From contig CAWFWE010000003.1 in NCBI GenBank assembly GCA_963819475.1, positions 62,001 to 126,000 of the forward strand: a stretch of 64,000 bases of DNA, read 5' to 3'. The position numbers and the translations under genes are program-made. Every line of letters begins with the position of its first letter. The stretch's first letter is position 1. Shown here in pieces: positions 57,753 through 64,000 of the stretch. This stretch comes from DASUAS01 sp963819475. Its GTDB lineage: Bacteria > Actinomycetota > Acidimicrobiia > IMCC26256 > DASPTH01. Under the pieces are notes generated by a model. That model saw only the letters and a program-made list of their open reading frames with translations, was not told the DNA's origin and made no database searches.

Positions 57753-58964
57753 TCAGCCCATCGCCGGCCACGGCCACGTCGCCAGCAGCTGCGGGTCGCC
57801 GGCGCCGAGCGCGATGGTGAGGGTGTGGGTGCGGCCGCCCCGCACGTACTGGAGGTCGAGGGGGTCCTGGGGTCGGAGGGAGCGCACCGCCGCCACCAGC
57901 TCCGGCCGGCCGCTGACCGCGTTGCCGGACGCTCGCACCACCACGTCGCCGGCGACCAGACCCGCCTTCTCGGCCGGGCTCCCGGGGTACACGTACTCGA
58001 TCTGCGCGCCGCCGCCGGCCCGGTCGGCGTCGTCCTTCGAGCACAGCACGCCCAGCCACCCGTGCATCACCTTGCCCGACGAACCAGTCGAGTCGAGCTG
58101 GTCCTCCACGTCGCGCACGCTCGCGACCGGGATGGCGAGGCCGCCGGCGCCCGGTTCGGAGGCGTAGGTGAGGAGGCCGACGACGGTGCCGTCGCGGTCG
58201 ACGAGCGCGCCGCCCGCCATGTCGGGGCTGACGGTGATGCCGGTGTCGACCAGCCCGGCGACGTCGATGCCGGTACCGGCGTCGACCATCACATCGCGGT
58301 CGGACACCACGTTGATGCCGACGCGGTAGTGGAGGCCCCGCGTGGCGCTGACCGCGATGACGGTCTGGCCGACGCGCAGCGGCGTCGACGAGCCGAGCGT
58401 GGCCAGCTGGAGGTTGGCGTCGGAGACCGCGAGCAGCGCGAGGTCGGTCTGGGCGTCGGAGCCCACCACCCGCGCCGGCAGCAGCTGGCCGGTCGGCGTC
58501 GAGATCTCGACCTTCGTCGCACCGGTCAGGAGGTGGGCCGCGGTGATGATCCGGTCCGACTTGAGCACCACGCCGGACCCCACGACCCGGGTGGTGTCGC
58601 CGCCGGCGCGGACGGTGACCACGCTCGGGGCCACCGTCGCGCCGATCCGCTCGGCGACCGAGTAGTCGACGACGTCGCTGGCGTTGGTGACGACCGGCGG
58701 GGGTGTCGGCGACCGGTGGCGGCCCCCCAGGGCGCCGAACGCGACCAGCACGAGCACGGTGGCGATCACCGCCGCGACCGCGGCGCCGATCCCGATGGCC
58801 CACTCCCGCGGGCGCGTCTCCCGCGTGGGGAGGTCGGGGGACGCGACGAACGAGCTCAGCTCGCTGGGGTGCATCCAGGGGCGGTCGAGGGGGTTCGGAG
58901 GCGGGCCGCTCGACACGTCGTCGGGCTCGGGTTCGCCGTCGCCTCCGGCCTCCTCTGGGGACAT
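57753..58964 (-). CDS. HtrA-like membrane protein with PDZ, catalytic Ser replaced by Ala
   Basis: A 403-residue protein: acidic Pro-rich N-terminus, transmembrane helix (AIGIGAAVAAVIATVLVLV), trypsin-like domain and C-terminal PDZ domain (GWLGVLCSKDDAD to TLTIALGAGD). His (ITAAHLL) and Asp (TDLALLAVSD) of the triad are kept, but the usual GNSGG segment reads SPDMAGGALVD, so the nucleophilic Ser is Ala. It is probably a non-proteolytic binder or regulator. Full HtrA is encoded at 32600. TACACT (minus strand, 58972-58977) ends 7 nt before the ATG. Confidence 0.85.
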   Translation of the reverse strand: MSPEEAGGDGEPEPDDVSSGPPPNPLDRPWMHPSELSSFVASPDLPTRETRPREWAIGIGAAVAAVIATVLVLVAFGALGGRHRSPTPPPVVTNASDVVDYSVAERIGATVAPSVVTVRAGGDTTRVVGSGVVLKSDRIITAAHLLTGATKVEISTPTGQLLPARVVGSDAQTDLALLAVSDANLQLATLGSSTPLRVGQTVIAVSATRGLHYRVGINVVSDRDVMVDAGTGIDVAGLVDTGITVSPDMAGGALVDRDGTVVGLLTYASEPGAGGLAIPVASVRDVEDQLDSTGSSGKVMHGWLGVLCSKDDADRAGGGAQIEYVYPGSPAEKAGLVAGDVVVRASGNAVSGRPELVAAVRSLRPQDPLDLQYVRGGRTHTLTIALGAGDPQLLATWPWPAMG

Positions 58965-59079
58965 GGCGCGGAGTGTACCGACGGCCCCTGGCCATTCGTC
59001 GTCGCCCGCGCGGGCGTTCGCGCAGGTCGCGGCGGGGGTCGCAAGGCGATGACGAGCTCTCCTTCACTACCATGGCGCC

Positions 59080-59568
59080 GTGCAACCGCCCACCGCCGGT
59101 GACTGGATCGCCGTCACCGAGGCCCCGCTCGCGATCGACGCCGCGACCACCTGGGCCACGACGCCGGGCAGCGGCGCGGTGGTCGTGTTCCTCGGTGTGG
59201 TGCGCGACAACTCCGACGGGCGCGAGGGCGTGGAAGGTCTCAGCTACGAGGCCTACGAGGAGGAGGCGGTCGCCAAGCTGGCGGGGGTGGCGGTCGAGGC
59301 GCGTCGACGGTGGCCCGTCATCGATCGCGTCGCGCTGCTGCACCGCATCGGCGACCTCGAGCTGTCGGAGGCGTCGGTCGCGGTGATCGTCTCGTCGCCC
59401 CACCGGGCCGACGCGTTCGAAGCGGCGCGGTTCTGCATCGACACCCTCAAGGAGACGGTGCCGATCTGGAAGCGCGAGCACTGGGCGGGGGGCTCCGACT
59501 GGGCCACCCGTTCACATCCGGTCCGTGCCGTCGACGATCCGGCCCCGCGGCCGGTGAACGTGCCGTAG
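59080..59568 (+). CDS. moaE: Molybdopterin synthase catalytic subunit MoaE
   Basis: A 162-residue large subunit of molybdopterin synthase, which inserts sulfur from MoaD into precursor Z. Blocks: GSGAVVVFLGVVRDNSDGRE, LSYEAYEEEAVAKLAG, RVALLHRIGDLELSEASVAV and the catalytic Lys region KETVPIWKREHW. No moaD next to it in the window. TACCAT (59068-59073) ends 6 nt before the GTG at 59080. The TAG stop is in the same frame as the next gene, 9 bp before its CTG start. Confidence 0.93.
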   Translation: MQPPTAGDWIAVTEAPLAIDAATTWATTPGSGAVVVFLGVVRDNSDGREGVEGLSYEAYEEEAVAKLAGVAVEARRRWPVIDRVALLHRIGDLELSEASVAVIVSSPHRADAFEAARFCIDTLKETVPIWKREHWAGGSDWATRSHPVRAVDDPAPRPVNVP

Positions 59569-59577
59569 GAGCCCCCG

Positions 59578-60569
59578 CTGTCACGCGACCTGGCGATCGA
59601 CCTCGGTACTGCGAACACGCTGGTCTACGCGCGCGGGCAGGGGATCATCCTCAACGAGCCCACCGTGATCGCGATGAACACGCGCACCCACGAGGTGCTC
59701 GCGCTCGGGCACGACGCGTGGCAGATGATCGGGCGCACGCCGGGGTACATCGTGGCGGTACGTCCGCTGCGCGGTGGCGCGATCACCGACTTCGAGATCA
59801 CGCAACGCCTCATCCGCATGTTGTTCCAGCGCGCGGGCATCTCGCGGCTGCAGCGAGCGCGGGTGCTGATCTGCGTGCCGTCGGCCATCACCCACGTCGA
59901 GCAGCGCGCGGTCCTCGAGGCTGCCCGGCGCGCGGGCGCAGCCCAGACGTTCCTCATCGAGCAGCCCATGGCCGCCGCCATCGGCGCCTCGCTGCCGATC
60001 CACGAGCCGCTGGGCAACATGGTGGTCGACATCGGCGGTGGCACCAGCGAGGTGGCCGTGATCTCCCTCGGCGGGGTGGTCGCCCTGGAGGCGGTGCGGG
60101 TCGGGTCCTTCGACATCGACGCCGCCATCCAGAGCTACGTGCGGCGCGAGTACGGGCTGGCCATCGGCGAGCGCACGGCCGAGGAGGTCAAGCTCGCCAT
60201 CGGCTCCGTCTTCCCGACCGACGACGAGTACAAGGCCGAGGTGCGGGGCGCGACCTCATGAGCGGCATGCCCAAGACGGTCGTGCTCACCCCCGAGGAGA
60301 TCCGCGAGGCGATCGACGAGCCGATCCAGGCGATCCTGGGTGCGGTGAAGCAGGCGCTCGCGCGCACGCCGCCCGAGCTCTCGCAGGACCTCCTGGCCGA
60401 GGGCATCCACCTCGTCGGCGGGGGCGCGATGCTGCGCGGCTTCGACCTGCGCATCGAGAAGGAGACGGCGGTGCGCGCACAGCTCGTCGATCTCCCCCTG
60501 GAGACGGTCGTGCTCGGCGCCGGGCGGTGCCTGGAGTCCTTCGACCGTCTCAAGGACATGTTCATGTAG
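59578..60569 (+). CDS. mreB: MreB/Mbl-like actin-family protein (CTG start, one frameshift)
   Basis: About 330 residues after correction. Phosphate-1 motif IDLGTANTLVYARGQGIILN, phosphate-2 MVVDIGGGTSEVAVISLGG and adenosine motif HLVGGGAMLRGFDL mark a rod-shape MreB; VPSAITHVEQRAVLEAARRA is also typical. No ATG/GTG/TTG gives the first block: the only in-frame start after the moaE stop is CTG at 59578, with AGGAG 6-7 nt upstream. One base is missing near 60248 (GGGG for probable GGGGG), where EVRG should run into RDLMSGMPKTVVLT. No mreC or mreD nearby. Confidence 0.85.
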
Positions 60570-60685
60570 GAGACGAAGCGGAGCCGTGGCCGGAGGCCGG
60601 GACGGCGCAGCGGAGTCGACTGGTGGAGGGGAGACGAAGCGGAGCCGTGGCCGGAGGCCGGGACGGCGCCGCGGAGGCCGAGCGG
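60569..60685. repeat. Two 61-bp copies related to the 62-bp array
   Basis: Units start at 60569 and 60630 and read GGAGACGAAGCGGAGCCG, GTGGCCGGAGGCCGGGACG and, in the first, CGCAGCGGAGTCGACTGGT. They share most positions with the repeat at 41317, including the GTGGCCGGAGGCCGGGAC hairpin core. The first copy begins in the mreB stop codon, as the larger array begins at the kinase stop. Confidence 0.85.
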
Positions 60686-60721
60686 CGTGCGGGGCGCTCC
60701 GGCGTGTGTACGGTGACGGGC

Positions 60722-61723
60722 GTGGCGGACGAGGTCGTGGCGCGACCGGTGGCCGGGTCGGCGGACTGGTGGCGTCCGACGCGCACGCTCGTGACCTGGC
60801 TCACGTGGTTGCTCGCGGCGCAGGGCATCGTGCAACTGCTCTACCCGGTCGTCGTCGACGACGCCCCGACCTTCGTGCGGTGGCACGCCGCGTTCGACGC
60901 GCTGCTGAACGGCCACGACCAACGCGCGCAAAGGATCTTCGACCAGGCGCAGCAGGACCGCAGCGCCCTGGGGTCGGTGCAGACGCTGCTCGCCGTCACC
61001 ACCCTGGTGCTCCTCATCGTCTGGACGTGGCGGAGCGCGCACAACGCTCGAGCGCTCGGCCGGACCGGAGCCCGGCTGGCACCCGGATGGGCCATCGCCG
61101 CCTGGTTCATCCCGCTCGCCAACTTCGTGCTGCTCTACCTCATCTTCTCGGATCTCCTGCGCAGCTCCGATCCGGCTTCGGCCCGCGGTGACGGGTGGCG
61201 GCACTCGCCGGGGTCGGCCCTGGTGCGGGTGTGGGTGGTCGCCTACGTCGGCGGCGTGGTGCTGCTCGGGTGCGCGGTCGGCCTCGCCGCTTCGGGCGTG
61301 ACCGACGAGTCGCAGACCCGGGCGCTCCTCGTCGCGACCGCGGTGGTCGGCGCCGCGGGCACGTTCCTGTCGATCGTGCTGGTGCGGCGCATCACCGAGC
61401 GCCAGGAGGCGCAGCAGGCCGCCGATCCCGCGCCCACGTCACGCCCGGTGGTGCGCCAGCTCAGTGGCCCGGTCACCCCGGAGGGGCCCGGCTGGTACCC
61501 GGACCCGGCGCGGCGCCACGAGCACCGCTACTGGGACGGCTCCGCGTGGACCGAGCACGTCAGCACCGCAGGGGTGGCGGCCACCGCCCCGGTCACCCCG
61601 CCGGACTGGTACCCCGACCCCACCGGCCGCTTCGACTGGCGCTACTGGACCGGCCACGGGTGGACGGAGCACGTGAGCCGCGACCAGGAGCTGTTCGTCG
61701 ACCCGATCGACGACCTCGAGTAG
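60722..61723 (+). CDS. DUF4328 membrane protein with two DUF2510 repeats
   Basis: A 333-residue membrane protein. The first 230 residues are a DUF4328-type four-helix membrane domain (TLVTWLTWLLAAQGIVQLLY, TLLAVTTLVLLIVWTWRSAHN, APGWAIAAWFIPLANFVLLY and later helices). Two DUF2510 Trp-rich motifs follow, GWYPDPARRHEHRYWDGSAWTEHV-like in two parts (PEGPGWYPDP and EHRYWDGSAWTEHV; then PDWYPDPTGRF and WRYWTGHGWTEHV). Function unknown; common in actinobacteria. TACGGT (60709-60714) ends 7 nt before GTG 60722. Confidence 0.88.
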   Translation: MADEVVARPVAGSADWWRPTRTLVTWLTWLLAAQGIVQLLYPVVVDDAPTFVRWHAAFDALLNGHDQRAQRIFDQAQQDRSALGSVQTLLAVTTLVLLIVWTWRSAHNARALGRTGARLAPGWAIAAWFIPLANFVLLYLIFSDLLRSSDPASARGDGWRHSPGSALVRVWVVAYVGGVVLLGCAVGLAASGVTDESQTRALLVATAVVGAAGTFLSIVLVRRITERQEAQQAADPAPTSRPVVRQLSGPVTPEGPGWYPDPARRHEHRYWDGSAWTEHVSTAGVAATAPVTPPDWYPDPTGRFDWRYWTGHGWTEHVSRDQELFVDPIDDLE

Positions 61724-61726
61724 CGG

Positions 61727-62369
61727 TCAGTCCTCGTCGCGGAGGTCCTCGGCCGCCTGGCGCACCTGCCAGTCGCGATCCTCGAGCGCGGCCGCGATGG
61801 CGGCGTCGACCTCGGGCCCGTCGAACGGCGCGAGCGCGAGGACGGCGCGGCGGCGCACCGCGGGTTTGTCGCCGCAGGCGCCGAGGATCGCCGGCAGCGC
61901 ATCGGGGTCGCCGAGGGCGCCGAGCGCGGCGACCGCGGCTTCGCGCGCCGAACGCGTCGCGATGGTCGTGGACGACACCAGCCAGTCGCGCCACCGCGCC
62001 GGCTCCGACGGCTACGTCTCCGAGCTCACCGACCGCCCACGCGGCCGCTTCCACGACGGTGACGTCGGCGTCGTCGAGCAGGTCGAGCACTGCGGGGACG
62101 ACCGCGGCGTCCGCGGGCACCGCCGGCGCGAGCTCGGCGACGCGGCGGCGCACCGCTGGTGCGGGATCGGTACGTGCACCCGTCCACGCGGTGAGGGCGT
62201 CGCCGGGCGCGCCGCGGACGAGCGCGCCGAGCGCGGCGGCGCGCACTCGCGGGTCGGGGTCACCGGCGGCGCACGAGGTCAGCCGGTCGACGTCCCTGCG
62301 GGAGACGGGGGCCCGGTGACCGAGGGCGGCGAGCTCGGCCGCACGCGCGACCGGGCCCGCATCGGTCAC
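61727..62369 (-). CDS. HEAT-repeat protein (one frameshift)
   Basis: About 213 residues after correction, made of helical HEAT-like repeats: DPDPRVRAAALGALVRGAPG, DDADVTVVEAAAWAVGELGD and, after a frame change near 61990-62020 (one extra base), AREAAVAALGALGDPDALPA, RRRAVLALAPFDGPEVDAAI and LEDRDWQVRQAAEDL. Such alpha-solenoids bind proteins. The GTG at 62369 overlaps the TGA of the small membrane protein gene (GTGA). Convergent with the DUF4328 gene. Confidence 0.78.
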
Positions 62370-62575
62370 GGCAACCGGCCGTTGATCGCGATCACGATGC
62401 CGGCGAAGACGGTCGCGACCACGGCGGCCACGATGAAGCCGGTGACGCCGACGAGGAAGACCATGCGCGCCAAGGCCATCCCGCGGTGCGCCGCCCGCAC
62501 ACTCTTGTTCGGGCCCGGGCGCGCGCCGAGCGGGACCGACGGCGTGGCAGGCTGAGGGGCGGGTGTACCCGGCAA
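62366..62575 (-). CDS. Small single-pass membrane protein (69 aa)
   Basis: A 69-residue protein: Pro-rich N-terminus (PGTPAPQPATPSVPLG), a basic segment, then one hydrophobic helix FLVGVTGFIVAAVVATVFAG ending GIVIAINGRLP. Start is TTG at 62575, supported by GGAGGAG 8 nt upstream. Coupled to the HEAT-repeat gene by GTGA overlap, so they may act together at the membrane. Divergent from the YlbL gene. No family recognised. Confidence 0.65.
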   Translation of the reverse strand: MPGTPAPQPATPSVPLGARPGPNKSVRAAHRGMALARMVFLVGVTGFIVAAVVATVFAGIVIAINGRLP

Positions 62576-62666
62576 GATCTCGGCTCCTCCGGTTGGCGCT
62601 GGTGCGCCCGGGGCTGGTGCGATCGGGGCGTGACCCCCCAAATTATCCGTCCCTGACCGGAGCCGC

Positions 62667-63821
62667 ATGACCGAGCAGATCACCGGGACCGGGCCGCCCC
62701 CGCCCCCGCCCCCCGAGCTCCCGGAGCCGACGCCGCGTCGTCGCCACTCGGTGCTGGCGTGGGTCCTGGGGGGCCTCGGCGTGCTGGTCGTGGTGATCGT
62801 CATCGCCGGGTTCCTCATCCACCTGCCGTACGTGATCATCTCGCCCGGCTCGGCGACACCGCTCGACTCGTCGGTCGTGCAGATCGACGGCGCCCAGACG
62901 TACCCCCACGACGGGAACGTCCTGTTCCTCACCGTGCGCGTGTCCACGCGCGACCCGAACGTGTGGCGCGTCGTCACGTCGTGGCTCGATCCCGACCGCG
63001 ACCTCGAGAAGCGCAGCGACGTCGTCGGGTGCCTGAGCGACGCGCAGAACCAGGCGTTCAACACCGAACTGATGGACCAGTCGCAGAACGACGCCAAGTA
63101 TGTGGCGCTCACCCGGCTCGGGTACGCCGTGCAGGCCGACCCGGCCCAGATCCGGGTCGTCGAGGTGTGCCAGGGCGCGCCGGCGTACGCGCAGGTGGAG
63201 CCGGGCGACCGGGTGCTCGCGGTCGAAGGTCAGGACATCAGCGACGTCAGCCAGGTCGCGCAGATCGTGCAGTCGCACCGGCCCGGCGACGACGTCCACA
63301 TCACCGTCGACCGCAACGGCACCACCCGCACGGCCACCGTCATGGCCGGCAGGGTGTCGAAGGACCGCCGCTCATGCGCGCCCGCGCCGGGGTCGACCAG
63401 CGGGACCACGTGCCTCGGCATCACCTCGCAGGAGTTCGAGACCTACCAATTCCCGATCAACGTCAAGATCAACACCCAGCTGGTCGGCGGACCGTCGGCG
63501 GGCCTTGCCTTCACCCTCGCGATCATCGACGATCTCACACCCGGGAGCCTCACCGGCGGGAACCGGGTGGCGGTGACCGGCACCATTCAGGCCGACGGCT
63601 CGGTCGGGGCGGTCGGCGGCGTCGAGCAGAAGGCGATCACCGCGCGCACGAACGGTGTGCAGCTCATGATCGTGCCGAAATCGGAGGTCGCGGACGCCCG
63701 GCGCGGCGCGGACGGCGTGCGCGTGGTGGGCGTGGCGAACGTCGACGAGGCGCTGGCCGCGTTGCACCGGAACGGTGGCGCCGAAGTGCCCCCACCGTCG
63801 ACGACCGCGGCGCGATCATGA
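62667..63821 (+). CDS. YlbL-type PDZ/Lon (S16) membrane protease
   Basis: A 384-residue membrane-anchored protease. Pro-rich N-terminus, helix VLVVVIVIAGFLIHLPYVII, PDZ domain (about residues 170-235, with VEPGDRVLAVEGQDISDVSQ), and a Lon-type proteolytic domain with Ser in LVGGPSAGLAFTLAI and Lys in VGGVEQKAITARTNG. The Ser-Lys dyad is intact. Related YlbL proteins of Firmicutes and Actinomycetota act on envelope or division-linked proteins; the next gene is DivIVA-like. CGGAG lies 4-5 nt before the ATG. Confidence 0.92.
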   Translation: MTEQITGTGPPPPPPPELPEPTPRRRHSVLAWVLGGLGVLVVVIVIAGFLIHLPYVIISPGSATPLDSSVVQIDGAQTYPHDGNVLFLTVRVSTRDPNVWRVVTSWLDPDRDLEKRSDVVGCLSDAQNQAFNTELMDQSQNDAKYVALTRLGYAVQADPAQIRVVEVCQGAPAYAQVEPGDRVLAVEGQDISDVSQVAQIVQSHRPGDDVHITVDRNGTTRTATVMAGRVSKDRRSCAPAPGSTSGTTCLGITSQEFETYQFPINVKINTQLVGGPSAGLAFTLAIIDDLTPGSLTGGNRVAVTGTIQADGSVGAVGGVEQKAITARTNGVQLMIVPKSEVADARRGADGVRVVGVANVDEALAALHRNGGAEVPPPSTTAARS

Positions 63822-63825
63822 GCAC

Positions 63826-64000
63826 ATGACCGACACGTCGGACAGCTTCGCCACGCGCGGCTCGCGGACCACTCCCGAGGCGATCGCCGAGCGCCAGTTC
63901 AGCCAGGTCAAACGGGGCTATGCCGAGTCGGAGGTGCGTGCCTACCTCCGGATGGTGTCGAGCGACTTCGCCGCGGCCGCGGCGCGGAGCGCGATCTCGC
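63826..64000 (+). CDS. DivIVA-domain protein, 3' end outside window
   Basis: The first 58 codons are visible: MTDTSDSFATRGSRTTPEAI, then ERQFSQVKRGYAESEVRAYL and RMVSSDFAAAAARSAIS. The F-x4-RRGY-x3-EV-x-AYL pattern is the N-terminal membrane-binding part of DivIVA-domain proteins (Wag31, SepIVA or GpsB-like). ATG at 63826 lies 4 nt after the YlbL stop, so the genes are probably co-transcribed. Coiled-coil region, if present, is outside the window. Confidence 0.75.
   Translation, partial: MTDTSDSFATRGSRTTPEAIAERQFSQVKRGYAESEVRAYLRMVSSDFAAAAARSAIS

Overview
The window is about 64 kb of high-GC DNA from an actinobacterium. Supporting markers are two WhiB-type regulators, a DUF2342 zinc metalloprotease, a YlbL-type PDZ/Lon protease next to a DivIVA-like gene, a PPK1 / CYTH-CHAD / MutT1-like cluster, F420-type oxidoreductases and a pstSCAB-senX3-regX3 block. 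The mix fits the class Acidimicrobiia best, but that is inference. Coding density is high, intergenic gaps are short, and there are no tRNA, rRNA or CRISPR loci. About twenty genes carry a TAnnnT -10-like hexamer ending 6-7 nt before an ATG or GTG, which points to widespread leaderless mRNA.

Layout. 0-8 kb: HAD phosphatase, SDR, Ser/Thr kinase with a small lipoprotein, MFS exporter, SnoaL-like protein, GNAT, fatty-acid desaturase, peptidoglycan-binding protein. 8-14.3 kb: xseA-xseB, then sdhCAB (b558-type succinate dehydrogenase / fumarate reductase) and an SMP-30 lactonase on the minus strand. 14.4-18.2 kb: a MoxR/BchI-like AAA+ ATPase and a VWA protein, with a small lipoprotein between them. 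18.2-20.7 kb: two divergent citrate synthases, one fused to an HTH domain. 20.7-26 kb: macro-domain protein, WhiB, glutamate formimidoyltransferase, LLM oxidoreductase, tatA, then an ECF sigma / anti-sigma / RseB-like operon. 26-28.4 kb: a small-gene island (PPOX protein, DUF6131-like peptide, PilZ-like and 4-TM proteins) with stress-sigma-like promoters. 28.4-32.1 kb: MBL hydrolase, LuxR regulator and a complete IS1182-like element inserted at the stop codon of a whiB gene. 32.6-42.3 kb: HtrA protease and the phosphate regulon (two phoU genes, pstSCAB, a kinase without membrane segments, five 62-bp tandem repeats, a RegX3-like regulator). 42.3-44.5 kb: arsenic cluster (arsC, aquaporin, CadI/ArsI, arsR). 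44.5-51 kb: cNMP protein, peroxiredoxin, SurE and the polyphosphate cluster. 51-64 kb: MFS, 3-hydroxyacyl-CoA dehydrogenase, DUF2342, epimerase, class V aminotransferase, AhbA-AhbB-like siroheme decarboxylase fusion, HtrA-like protein lacking the catalytic serine, moaE, MreB-like, DUF4328/DUF2510, HEAT-repeat protein, YlbL and partial DivIVA.

An important caveat is that nine otherwise well-conserved genes each carry one or two single-base frameshifts: xseA, HTH-citrate synthase, ftcD-like (two), MBL, LuxR, regX3, CYTH-CHAD, mreB and HEAT. Most lie in short G/C runs or GC dinucleotide tracts. That pattern suggests consensus sequencing errors rather than real gene decay. The affected genes are annotated as single CDSs with the frameshift noted.
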